Source: Bradyrhizobium quebecense (GTDB lineage: Bacteria > Pseudomonadota > Alphaproteobacteria > Rhizobiales > Xanthobacteraceae). From it: a DNA stretch of 64,000 bases. Shown in pieces: positions 45,815-53,783 of this stretch. Made by a program: the position numbers and the translations under genes. The notes beneath the pieces are model-generated. The model was not told where the DNA came from. It made no database searches and was given only the letters and a program-made list of their open reading frames with translations. Numbering within the stretch: position 1 is the first letter of the stretch; every line of letters begins with the position of its first letter. The DNA lies in contig NZ_CP088022.1 in NCBI RefSeq assembly GCF_013373795.3, forward strand, positions 6,014,001-6,078,000. Reading direction: 5' to 3'.

Positions 45815-46159
45815 GTGACCTTCGACGACGTCAGGACCCTGGTGCTGGCGTGGCCGGAGATCGAGGACGGCTCGTCCTACGGCACACCGGCGCTGAAGGT
45901 GCGCAAGAAGATGCTGGTGCGGCTCAAGGAGGACGGCGACCGCCTGGTAATGCCCGGCGTGCCGCCGGACGAGCGCGACATGCTGGTCGAGAGCCAGCCG
46001 ACGGTGTTCTACTTCACCGATCACTACCGTGATTATCCGATCGTGCTGATCCGCCTGTCGAAGGCCAAGCGCACGACCGTCGAGCCGTTGCTGCGCCGGC
46101 ACTGGCGCACCCTGGCATCGAAGAAGGCGGTCAGGGATTACGACGCGACGATGGCATAA
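45815..46159 (+). CDS. MmcQ/YjbR-family protein
   Basis: A 114-residue cytoplasmic protein starting with GTG 10 bp after lepB. It begins TFDDVRTLVLAWPEIEDGSS, with YGTPALKVRKKMLVRLKEDG, and has VESQPTVFYFTDHYRDYPIV and TLASKKAVRDYDATMA at the end. This is the YjbR/CyaY-like fold used as a DNA-binding-like domain; function unknown. Probably translated from the tldD-lepB message. Shine-Dalgarno is weak. Confidence 0.75.
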   Translation: MTFDDVRTLVLAWPEIEDGSSYGTPALKVRKKMLVRLKEDGDRLVMPGVPPDERDMLVESQPTVFYFTDHYRDYPIVLIRLSKAKRTTVEPLLRRHWRTLASKKAVRDYDATMA

Positions 46160-46167
46160 CTCTCATC

Positions 46168-46252
46168 CGTCATTGCGAGCGCAGCGAAACAATCCATGTC
46201 ACGGCATAACGGATCAACGGATTGCTTCGTCGCTTCGCTCCTCGCAATGACG
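46168..46252. repeat. Intergenic palindrome (CGTCATTGCGAG family)
   Basis: CGTCATTGCGAGCGCAGCGA, continuing AACAATCC, at the left, and GGATTGCTTCGTCGCTTCG, continuing CTCCTCGCAATGACG, at the right are an interrupted inverted repeat with about 20 bp between the arms. It lies directly before the nucleotidyltransferase-like gene, leaving only 9 bp for its ribosome site. Confidence 0.75.
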
Positions 46253-46261
46253 GGGAAAAGC

Positions 46262-46828
46262 ATGACGCAAGACGAGTTCCTCACCGCCGCGCTGCGCAAC
46301 CCGGCCAATCAAGCGATCACAGACGAGCTACACCGCGTTGCCCTGCCCGACGCCTGGCTGGTGTCCGGCTGCCTGGTGCAGACCGTGTGGAATGCGCTGA
46401 CTGGCCGGCCGATCGATTACGGCATCAGCGACTACGACATCTTCTATTTCGATCCGGATACGTCGTGGGAGGCCGAGGACGCTGTGATCCGCGCGCTGAA
46501 GGCACGGCTCAGCCATCTCGGGGTTGCGATCGAGGCGCGCAATCAGGCCCGGGTCCATCTCTGGTATCCCGACAAGCACGGCCTGCCCTACCCCGCGCTG
46601 TCGCGCTCAACCGACGGCATCGATCGCTTCCTCACCGCGACCACGCAGATCGGCATCCGCCGCAGCACCGATGGTTACGACGTCTATGCGCCGAACGGTT
46701 TCGACGATGTCGCCGGCATGATCGTGCGGCCGAACCTCACCGCGAATTTTTCCGCGGCGAACTATGCGAAGAAGGCGGCGCGGTGGAAGGCGTTGTGGCC
46801 GGAGATCACAGTGCTGGCGGCGAAGTGA
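46262..46828 (+). CDS. Nucleotidyltransferase-like protein (COG3575 type)
   Basis: A 188-residue protein with the GS-x-D-x-D type pattern modified: WLVSGCLVQTVWNALTGRPI, then YGISDYDIFYFDPDTSWEAE with the acidic pair. It continues IEARNQARVHLWYPDKHGLP and ends SAANYAKKAARWKALWPEIT. The family (nucleotidyltransferase, formerly DUF925) is broadly conserved without known substrate. The ATG at 46262 is chosen because the frame upstream runs through a dispersed repeat. The protein stands alone. Confidence 0.8.
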   Translation: MTQDEFLTAALRNPANQAITDELHRVALPDAWLVSGCLVQTVWNALTGRPIDYGISDYDIFYFDPDTSWEAEDAVIRALKARLSHLGVAIEARNQARVHLWYPDKHGLPYPALSRSTDGIDRFLTATTQIGIRRSTDGYDVYAPNGFDDVAGMIVRPNLTANFSAANYAKKAARWKALWPEITVLAAK

Positions 46829-46860
46829 TCGTTCAAGCTGTATCCGCTTGAGAGATGCAG

Positions 46861-47023
46861 CCTCTCCCCTTGTGGGAGAGGCCGGAGCGCATGAAGCGAA
46901 GCGCAATGCGGTCCGGGTGAGGGGTCGCGGTCTCTCGAGGGACTTCAGTTCACGGACAGACCTGAACCCCTCACCCGGATTGCATCTGGCGATGCAATCC
47001 GACCTCTCCCACAAGGGGAGAGG
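46861..47023. repeat. Long intergenic inverted repeat (CTCTCC family, copy 2)
   Basis: Starts CCTCTCCCCTTGTGGGAGAG and ends with its counterpart CTCTCCCACAAGGGGAGAGG; inner blocks GGGTGAGGGG and CCCCTCACCC also face each other. The GCATC/GATGC stem near 46982-46997 is extra. Same architecture as 13867-14060, so one family. It lies between convergent genes and may terminate transcription from both sides. Confidence 0.7.
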
Positions 47024-47047
47024 TGTCGTTGCGCAAGTGGAGAGACG

Positions 47048-47602
47048 TCAGCGCACCACGCCGGACGTGAACCCCGCCTTGCGGCGCGGCGGCTTGATCT
47101 CCTTCTTCAGGAAGCAATGCGCGTCGCGGCCGGCATAGCCGGGCCGGGCGTAGGTCCAGGCGCGGCACTTGTTGTCGGCGGTGCAGGCGGCCTGGCAGGC
47201 CTCGTCGCCGTCACTGCTCTTCAGCTCGAAATTCTTGTAGTCACCGCCGAGGCGGTCGATCGAGGTTTCGATGGCGCCGTTGCGCGGTTCGACCACGCCC
47301 GCGCCACGCACCCCTGAGACGCAGCAGACGTTCTGCACCCGCGCCGGCACGGTGTTCTTCAGCCAGCACACCGCGCCGTTGTTGGCGTCGGTCGGATAGT
47401 TGAAGCTCCAGGCGCGGCAGCGGCGGTCACGCTCGCAGGTGAGCGCGCAATCGGCGGGATCGCCTGATGTCACTGGCGCATTCAGGTAGTCGCCGCCGGG
47501 ACGGTCGAAATTGGTCTGCGCCAATGCCGGGCGTGCGACGAAAGCGGCCGCGAAAACCGCGAACATCACCGCACACGCCCTAAAGAGGCGACCTATCCCC
47601 AT
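47048..47602 (-). CDS. Exported PAN/Apple-domain protein
   Basis: A 184-residue secreted or periplasmic protein. The signal peptide ends near AALAQ (VMFAVFAAAFVARPALAQ). Two PAN-like repeats follow: FDRPGGDYLNAPVTSGDPAD, with CALTCERDRRCRAWSFNYPT, and IDRLGGDYKNFELKSSDGDE, with CQAACTADNKCRAWTYARPG. Each has the CxxxCxxxxxCRAWxY signature and CWLK/CFLK near the end. Such domains bind carbohydrate or protein; the ligand is unknown. It is alone, next to a long repeat. Confidence 0.87.
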   Translation of the reverse strand: MGIGRLFRACAVMFAVFAAAFVARPALAQTNFDRPGGDYLNAPVTSGDPADCALTCERDRRCRAWSFNYPTDANNGAVCWLKNTVPARVQNVCCVSGVRGAGVVEPRNGAIETSIDRLGGDYKNFELKSSDGDEACQAACTADNKCRAWTYARPGYAGRDAHCFLKKEIKPPRRKAGFTSGVVR

Positions 47603-47745
47603 GAGATTGCTTTCAAATTCGCACAGCCCCGCGCACTTCGCGGGGCGTCATTTGAACGCCATGAACCTGTACGGCTGATGAACGGCGGGTGCGACACCAC
47701 CGCCGTCAGCGCGCGTTCCGGACCCGAATTCAGGCCAAGCGCGGA

Positions 47746-49115
47746 CTAGAAGGCGTACTCCTGATAGGCCGGTTCCACCGAGCCCTTCCACGGGCCGTTG
47801 AACTTCTCCAGCATCTCCTCCGCCGGCGAGCGGCCGGTCTCGATGATGCGCTCGAGCGGTTCGAGGAAGCGGCTCTCGTCGCGTCCGAGATGATCGATCC
47901 GGCCGCGCCGCCGCAATCCGGCGTGCGACAGGATCAGGCACTCCTTGGCAATCTCGAATAGATAGCGGTCCTTGATCCGCGCCTTGAAGCCGAAACGCGG
48001 CACGTCGTCGCGCAGCGCCTGACGCTCCGGCGCGGTCCAATGCCGGACGATGTCCCAGGCGGCATCGAGGCTGTCATTGTCGTAGAGCAGCCCGACCCAG
48101 AACGCCGGCAGCGCCGGCAGCCGGCCCCACGGCACGCCGTCGGCGCCGCGCATCTCGAGGTAACGCTTCAGCCGCACCTCGGGAAGATCGTCGACAGGTG
48201 GTTGGCCCAGTCCGACAAGGTCGGGCGCTCGCCGGGGAAGGCGGCATTCTTGCCGGCGAAGAAGTCGCGGAACGACGATCCGGAGACGTCGATATATTCC
48301 TCGCCGCGCTTGACGAAATACATCGGCACGTCGAGCGCGTAATCGACATAGCGCTCGAAGCCCATGCCGTCCTCGAACGCGAACGGGATCATGCCAGAGC
48401 GCGCATTGTCGGTGTCGCGCCAGATCTCGGAGCGGAACGAGAGGAAGCCGTTGAGCTTGCCTTCCGTGAATGGCGAGTTGGCGAACAGCGCGGTCGCGAC
48501 CGGCTGCAGCGCCAGCGATACCCGCAGCTTCTTCACCATGTCGGCTTCGGAGGAGAAGTCGAGATTGGTCTGCACCGTGCAGGTCCGGAACATCATGTCG
48601 AGGCCGTATTTGCCGACCTTCGGCATGTAATTTCTCATGATCTTGTAGCGGCCCTTGGGCATCACGGGGATCTGTGCCCGCGACCAGGACGGCGTCATGC
48701 CGAGGCCCAGGAAGCCGATGCCGAGCGGGGTCGCGACCTCCCGCACCTGCGCCAGATGCGCCATCAGCTCCGATTGCGTCTGGTGCACGGTCTCGACCGG
48801 CGCGCCCGACAATTCGAACTGCCCGCCCGGCTCGAGCGAAATCGCGCCGCCGCCGGTGACGTCATAGAGCCCGATGATGTTGCCGCGCTCCATGATCGGC
48901 TCCCAGCCGAGCAGGAGCTTCATGCCTTCGAGCAGCGCGCCGATGCCCTTCGCGCCTTCATAGGGCACGGGGTGATGGCCCTCGAGCGTGAACGGGGTCT
49001 TCTCGTGCTCGGTGCCGATCCGGAATTCGGACTCGGGCTTCACGCCGGCTTCAATCCACGCCACGAGTTCGTCGCGCGATTGCAGCGGCGTCATGTCGAT
49101 CTGGTCACGCGCCAT
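47746..49115 (-). pseudogene. gshA: Glutamate-cysteine ligase, split by a single-base frameshift
   Basis: Together the two parts encode a plant/alphaproteobacterial-type glutamate-cysteine ligase of about 456 residues, the first step of glutathione synthesis. The 5' part (48168-49115) runs [60 protein letters not shown] to [11 protein letters not shown], then stops. The 3' part (47746-48177) resumes [20 protein letters not shown] and ends EPAYQEYAF. Restoring one C to the CCC (ggg at 48181-48183 on the plus strand) gives the expected [15 protein letters not shown]. Both sides are otherwise intact, so the lesion is recent or a base-calling error. Glutathione-dependent genes lie nearby (49.9 kb). 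Confidence 0.85.
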
Positions 49116-49208
49116 AGAAAATCCAACTCAAGGGCGCTTCGATCGAAGGCGCGCGGTGGCAGGGACATCCGCGAGCCACAACGGCCGCGGATGATGGGAT
49201 CAGGAATA

Positions 49209-49733
49209 TCATCGGGCAGGCACGCCGTCTCGCGCCGGCGCGGCCTTGGTATCGCTCTTCGCATCGACCTTGGTGTCACCTTTGGCGTCGCCGCAGGAGC
49301 AGCCCAGACGGTCGAGCAGGCCGCACAGCCTGGCCGCGTCGGCATCGGACAATTTGGAGCCGACATGCTTGTCGATCGCGGCCGAATAGGCGCTCCACAT
49401 CTTCTTCTGGAGCTCGCGACCGGCCTCGGTGATCTCGACGAACTGGCCGCGCTTGTCGATCTTGCATTCGCGCCGGGCGGCAAGCCCCTCGTCGACCAGC
49501 TTGTCGATCAGCCGCGAGGTCGAATATTGCGGGATCAGCATCTGCCGCTCGAGCTCGACCGGGCGCAGTTCGCCCGACGGCGCGCGCGACAGCTCGAGCA
49601 AGGCGTCATACCAGGCGAGCGGCGGAAAGCCGGCCTTCTTCAAATCCTGCTCGACGCAGTCCAGCACCCGGCTCGGCACCCGCATCAGGCGGATCCAGGC
49701 GGCCGTCGCCTCGCTCGATAGCTTGCGTTTCAT
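49209..49733 (-). CDS. MarR-family regulator with a Cys-rich/Lys-rich tail
   Basis: A 174-residue winged-helix regulator. LAWYDALLELSRAPSGELRP, ERQMLIPQYSTSRLIDKLVD and GLAARRECKIDKRGQFVEIT are the MarR core. After residue 145 a tail reads LGCSCGDAKGDTKVDAKSDT, with a Cys-Ser-Cys pair and (D/S)(A/T)K repeats; it is not part of the usual family length. It is divergent from a glutathione transferase gene with two ATGCA-NN-TGCAT palindromes in between, so it likely represses that gene in response to an electrophile. Confidence 0.87.
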   Translation of the reverse strand: MKRKLSSEATAAWIRLMRVPSRVLDCVEQDLKKAGFPPLAWYDALLELSRAPSGELRPVELERQMLIPQYSTSRLIDKLVDEGLAARRECKIDKRGQFVEITEAGRELQKKMWSAYSAAIDKHVGSKLSDADAARLCGLLDRLGCSCGDAKGDTKVDAKSDTKAAPARDGVPAR

Positions 49734-49775
49734 CGTCTAGCCCATAAGGTCCCGGCACCGACTGTACCGCACTGA

Positions 49776-49787
49776 ATGCATCTGCAT
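49776..49787. promoter_or_regulatory. MarR operator candidate 1
   Basis: ATGCATCTGCAT, two perfect ATGCA/TGCAT arms around TC. It lies just upstream of a TTGACT -35 at 49793-49798. Confidence 0.6.
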
Positions 49788-49803
49788 CAATCTTGACTAT
49801 TTC

Positions 49804-49815
49804 ATGCAGGTGCAT
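49804..49815. promoter_or_regulatory. MarR operator candidate 2
   Basis: ATGCAGGTGCAT with the same arms around GG. Its centre is 28 bp from that of candidate 1, and it lies immediately after the TTGACT -35, so binding would cover the gst promoter. Confidence 0.6.
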
Positions 49816-49863
49816 GTAGGCAATCCCTCTCCGGACGCCAAGAACAAGGGAAGGAATACCCCC

Positions 49864-50481
49864 ATGAAGCTTTATTACTCCCCCGGTGCCTGCTCCCTCT
49901 CCCCCCACATCGCCCTGCTCGAGGCCGGCCTGCCCTACGACCTGGTCAAGGTCGATCTGCGCGCCAAGAAGCTCGAAAACGGCGACGATTTCCTGCAAGT
50001 GAACCCCAAGGGCCAGGTGCCCGCGCTGGCGCTGGATACCGGCGAGATGGTCACCGAAGGGCCGATCATCATCCAGATGATCGCCGACAGGGTCGCCGAC
50101 CGGAAGCTGGCACCGGCGCGGGACTCCAACGAGCGCTACAAACTGCTCGAATGGCTGAACTACATCACGACCGAGCTGCACAAGAATCTCGGTCCGATGT
50201 TCTCGCCCGTGCTGGCCGACGACGCCAAGGCCTTCTTCAAGGATCGCGCCATGGGCAAGTTCAAATATGTCGAGAGCCAGCTCGCCGGGCGCGACTATCT
50301 GATGGGCAACCAGTTCACGGTCGCCGACGGCTACCTGTTCACCATGATGATGTGGGCGCAAGACCGCCTCGGCTTCGACTTCTCCGGCCTGCCCAATGTG
50401 ACGGCCTACAAGGCCCGCGTCGCGGCGCGCCCGAAGGTGCAGGAAGCGCTGAAGAAGGAAGGCCTGCTGAAGGCGGCCTGA
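49864..50481 (+). CDS. gst: Glutathione S-transferase (beta-like)
   Basis: A 205-residue cytosolic GST. The start MKLYYSPGACSLSPHIALLE carries the bacterial beta-class Cys10-Ser motif, and VNPKGQVPALALDTGEMVTE contributes the glutathione site. The helical domain has YLMGNQFTVADGYLFTMMMW with the N-capping box. It conjugates or reduces with glutathione, made by the nearby gshA if that gene is functional. The ATG at 49864 is preferred over an upstream in-frame codon. The divergent MarR protein probably represses it. Confidence 0.92.
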   Translation: MKLYYSPGACSLSPHIALLEAGLPYDLVKVDLRAKKLENGDDFLQVNPKGQVPALALDTGEMVTEGPIIIQMIADRVADRKLAPARDSNERYKLLEWLNYITTELHKNLGPMFSPVLADDAKAFFKDRAMGKFKYVESQLAGRDYLMGNQFTVADGYLFTMMMWAQDRLGFDFSGLPNVTAYKARVAARPKVQEALKKEGLLKAA

Positions 50482-50508
50482 GCTTCGAGCCAGTTTCATC
50501 AGACGTGA

Positions 50509-50534
50509 AAGGGCCGGATCAGGATCCGGCCCTT
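50509..50534 (+). terminator. Terminator after the gst gene
   Basis: AAGGGCCGGAT and ATCCGGCCCTT form a perfect 11-bp stem with loop CAGG, followed by TGTCTCT. It is 28 bp past the gst stop. The rest of the 50482-50798 gap shows no gene I can name. Confidence 0.75.
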
Positions 50535-50798
50535 GTCTCTGCGTGGCGCCAGCACCTGGCGGGCTCGACGGCGCTGCTGGCAGCCGGCCCATCTCCTGGA
50601 GAGCACGGCCTCCATGCGGTGACATCGGCAGTGCGTCCGGGTTCCGAGCTGTGCGGAACGTCTCAATTTGACCTGCATTGTACCGATTAATACTAAGTCG
50701 GTGTACTTCCGGCTGAGGGCGTTCCTCTCCTTGTTCGTGCGATCCAACTGACCGACTATGACCTGCGGCGCGCCCTCCGGTCCAGTTGGTCTAAAAAT

Positions 50799-51107
50799 GT
50801 GACGATCGCCTCTACGCTTTTATTGACCAGCACGCTCGTTGGGCTGGCAACCAGTTTGTACTTTCGGGTTTGGACATTGATGCTGGTGTCGCCGCTGATC
50901 GCGGTGCTCGCGGCAATCGTGCTCCAATCCGACGGCTATGCATTTGCCACCGGCGCCCCGATCGTCGTCGCCTGCCTCGCATTCAACCAGATCGCCTATC
51001 TCACCGGCGCTGTGCTCTCGCCGGACCATGACGGCTCAATGGCGGAAGAAGTCGACGGCATTCCACGCGGCCGCCGCGAGCACAAGGTCCACGGCCAGAA
51101 CGAGTAG
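50799..51107 (+). CDS. Small integral membrane protein, unknown function
   Basis: A 102-residue frame starting at GTG. Two or three helices are visible: STLLLTSTLVGLATSLYFRV, WTLMLVSPLIAVLAAIVLQS, and APIVVACLAFNQIAYLTGAV, followed by a charged tail. The pattern of hydrophobic runs supports a real membrane protein; I recognise no family. It has no clear ribosome site, and its last 72 bp overlap the end of a possible opposite-strand gene. Confidence 0.45.
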   Translation: MTIASTLLLTSTLVGLATSLYFRVWTLMLVSPLIAVLAAIVLQSDGYAFATGAPIVVACLAFNQIAYLTGAVLSPDHDGSMAEEVDGIPRGRREHKVHGQNE

Positions 51108-51233
51108 CACCAGACCGAACCAGGAAGGACCCTTGCCCCGCAAGCGCAGCGGATTCCCTCGTCGCGGCGGTGAGAGCGAGACGGAATGCTTGCCGGTGAC
51201 CTCAGCCGCACCTTCCTTGAGCACAGAACGCAT
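51036..51233 (-). CDS. Possible very small membrane protein
   Basis: A 65-residue frame from ATG at 51233: a basic N-terminal half (PRRGNPLRLRGKGPSW) followed by one helix (FGLVLLVLAVDLVLAAAAWN) and AVDFFRH. Such short basic-tail/one-helix proteins are common in rhizobial genomes. It overlaps the tail of the opposite small membrane gene; at most one may be expressed strongly. Evidence is composition only. Confidence 0.35.
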   Translation of the reverse strand: MRSVLKEGAAEVTGKHSVSLSPPRRGNPLRLRGKGPSWFGLVLLVLAVDLVLAAAAWNAVDFFRH

Positions 51234-51430
51234 TGCAGGACACCCCAACCCTGATCGTCATCTTTGGTGATCGTCTTGGCGATCGACCAGCAAGAGTGAT
51301 GCCAGCAGCATGGTGCCAGTGGGGAGCAAGCGTGGCGGGACTTTGACCTGCGCGACCGTCACGCAACAGGATCAAGTCGAGTCGATGACCGGCTTGATCC
51401 TGCGCGAGTTGGCTCAAAACGTAACGGCGC

Positions 51431-53644
51431 TCACGCCGCCTGCTTCTTCGGCGGGAAGCGGCCGTAGAAGGTTTCGCCCTTGGCCGCCATCTCCTCGAGC
51501 AGCTTCGGTGGCGTGAAGCGCGAGCCGTATTTCTTCTCGAAGGCGTGGCAGAGCGCGACGAAATTCTTGGTGCCCATGAAGTCGATGTAGGACAGCGCAC
51601 CGCCGGTGAACGGCGCGAAGCCGAAGCCGAGGATCGAGCCGACATCCGCCTCGCGCACGTCGGTGATGACGTGATCCTCGACGGTACGCGCGGCTTCCAC
51701 CGCCTGCACCACCAGGAAGCGCTGCTTCAATTCCTCGACGCTGAGCGTGTCGGGATCGAGCTGCTTCGGCTGCAGATCGGCGAGCCCCGGCCACAGGCTC
51801 TTCTGACCCTTGCCCTTCTCCGGATAATCGTAGAAGCCCTTGCCGTTCTTGCGGCCGAAGCGGCCCTGCTTCTCGACCATCTCGACCATCAGTTTCTTCT
51901 GCGCCTGGTCGATCGCGTTGGGGCCGAGATCGGCCTCGGTCGCCTTGGTGATCTTCAGGCCGAGATCGAGCGCGACCTCGTCCTGCAGCGACAGCGGCCC
52001 GACCGGCATGCCGGCCATCTTGGCGGTGTTCTCGATCATGGCCGGCGGCACGCCCTCGAGCAGCATCTCATTGCCCTCGGAGATGTAGCGCATCACGCAG
52101 CGGTTGGCGAAGAAGCCGCGGGAATCGTTCACCACAATGGGCGTCTTGCCGATCGCGCGGACATAGTCGAGCGCGGTCGCCAGCGCGACGTCGCCGGTGT
52201 TCTTGCCCAGGATGATCTCGACCAGCATCATCTTCTCGACCGGCGAGAAGAAGTGGATGCCGATGAACTTGCCCTGGTCCTTGAACTCCTCGGCCAGCGA
52301 ATTGATCGGCAGCGTCGAGGTGTTGGAGGCGAAGATCGCGCCCGACTTCAATAGCGGCTGCGCCTTGGCATAGGTGTCGGCCTTGACCTTGCGGTCCTCG
52401 AACACCGCCTCGATGACGAGGTCGCAGTCCGAGATCACGTTGTAGTCCGCAGTGGCCGAGATGCGCGCGAGGATGGCGTCGCCGGCCTCCTGCTTCATCC
52501 GGCCCTTCGCGACCAGGCCGTCGACCACGGTCTTGGCGTGGCCCTTGCCCTTGTCGGCGCTGTCCTGGTCGCGATCGACCAGCACGACGTCGATGCCGGC
52601 CTGCGCCGAGACATAGCCGACGCTGGCGCCCATGAAGCCGGCGCCGATCACGGCGAGCTTCTTCACCTTGGTCGGCGGCACACCCGCCGGGCGGCGCGCG
52701 CCCTTGTTCAATTCCTGCATCGACAGGAACAGCGAGCGGATCATCGCAGCCCCTTCCTTCGAGCGCAGGATTTGCGTGAAGTAGCGCGACTCGACCCGTA
52801 ACGCGGCGTCGATCGGCAGCTGCAGGCCTTCATAGACGCAGCTCATGATGGCGCGCGCGGCCGGATAATTGTCGTAGGTCTCGCGGCGATAGATCGCGTT
52901 GCCGGCCGGGAACATCTGCATGCCCATCTTGGAGAAGACGGGGCCGCCGGGCAGCTTGAAGCCCTTCTCGTCCCACGGCGCGACCGCCTTGCCGCCGCCC
53001 TTGATCCAGTCCTTCGCGGCCTTGATCAGATCGGCCGCGGGCACGACGGCGTGAATCAGATTGAGCGCCTTGGCGCGGGTCAGATTGACCGCCTCGCCCT
53101 TGAGCAGCAATTGCATCGCGTCCTGCGGCGACACCAGGCGCGGCACGCGCTGGGTACCGCCGGCGCCGGGAAACAGGCCGACCTTGATCTCGGGCAGACC
53201 GAGGCGAGTCTTGGGGTTCTCGGCCGCGACGCGGTAGTGGCAGGCCAGCGTGATCTCGAAACCGCCGCCGAGCGCGAGGCCGTTGATCGCGGCGACCCAC
53301 GGCTTGCCCGAGGTCTCGATCGCGCGGAACGACTGCGACATCTGGCGGCTCTGCTCGAACAGCATCTGGTTCGCGGCTTCCTCGCCCTTCTCCTTGAAGA
53401 GCTGCGCGTAGCTGCGGTTCATGCCCTCGAGCATCGAGAGGTCGGCGCCGGCGCAGAACGCCTCCTTGGCCGAGGTGATCACAACGCCTTTGATCGCGGC
53501 ATCGCTCGTCGTCTGCTTGATGATGTCGTCGATCTCCCGGGTCGAGACCTCGTCGAACACGTTCATCGAGCGGCCGGGGATATCCCAGGTGACCAGCGCG
53601 ATGCCGTCGGCGTCAACGTCGAACTTGAAATTCTTGAAGGCCAT
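51431..53644 (-). CDS. Multifunctional fatty acid oxidation enzyme (enoyl-CoA hydratase/3-hydroxyacyl-CoA dehydrogenase)
   Basis: A 737-residue FadJ/FadB-like protein. The N-terminal crotonase domain has AINGLALGGGFEITLACHYR and LPEIKVGLFPGAGGTQRVPR, with both catalytic Glu residues. The dehydrogenase starts at KLAVIGAGFMGASVGYVSAQ (GxGxxG, about residue 320), with NTSTLPINSLAEEFKDQGKF and GIHFFSPVEKMMLVEIILGK. It forms the trifunctional complex with the thiolase encoded just upstream. The start at 53644 (MAFKNFKFDVD) avoids the repeat at 53666-53771. Confidence 0.93.
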   Translation of the reverse strand: MAFKNFKFDVDADGIALVTWDIPGRSMNVFDEVSTREIDDIIKQTTSDAAIKGVVITSAKEAFCAGADLSMLEGMNRSYAQLFKEKGEEAANQMLFEQSRQMSQSFRAIETSGKPWVAAINGLALGGGFEITLACHYRVAAENPKTRLGLPEIKVGLFPGAGGTQRVPRLVSPQDAMQLLLKGEAVNLTRAKALNLIHAVVPAADLIKAAKDWIKGGGKAVAPWDEKGFKLPGGPVFSKMGMQMFPAGNAIYRRETYDNYPAARAIMSCVYEGLQLPIDAALRVESRYFTQILRSKEGAAMIRSLFLSMQELNKGARRPAGVPPTKVKKLAVIGAGFMGASVGYVSAQAGIDVVLVDRDQDSADKGKGHAKTVVDGLVAKGRMKQEAGDAILARISATADYNVISDCDLVIEAVFEDRKVKADTYAKAQPLLKSGAIFASNTSTLPINSLAEEFKDQGKFIGIHFFSPVEKMMLVEIILGKNTGDVALATALDYVRAIGKTPIVVNDSRGFFANRCVMRYISEGNEMLLEGVPPAMIENTAKMAGMPVGPLSLQDEVALDLGLKITKATEADLGPNAIDQAQKKLMVEMVEKQGRFGRKNGKGFYDYPEKGKGQKSLWPGLADLQPKQLDPDTLSVEELKQRFLVVQAVEAARTVEDHVITDVREADVGSILGFGFAPFTGGALSYIDFMGTKNFVALCHAFEKKYGSRFTPPKLLEEMAAKGETFYGRFPPKKQAA

Positions 53645-53665
53645 GTAAGTCGCTCCCAATCTCTC

Positions 53666-53771
53666 CGTCATCCCGAGGTGGCCTCGCTCTTGCGAGGCCC
53701 TCGAAGGATGAGTCAGTGAATTTATCCATCCTTCGAGGCTCGGGCTCTCGCCCTCGCACCTCAGGATGACG
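53666..53771. repeat. Intergenic palindrome (CGTCATCCCGAGG family)
   Basis: CGTCATCCCGAGGTGGCCTC at the left and its counterpart CACCTCAGGATGACG at the right enclose the facing blocks CCTCGAAGGATG and CATCCTTCGAGG. It lies between the thiolase stop and the start of the FadJ-like gene, and may form a long RNA hairpin in their common message. Confidence 0.75.
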
Positions 53772-53783
53772 CCGCCTTCCCGG

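Noticed and set aside
48150..48190. Programmed ribosomal frameshift in gshA
   Set aside because: The site has only CCC with no slippery heptamer or clear downstream pseudoknot; a simple indel explains it.
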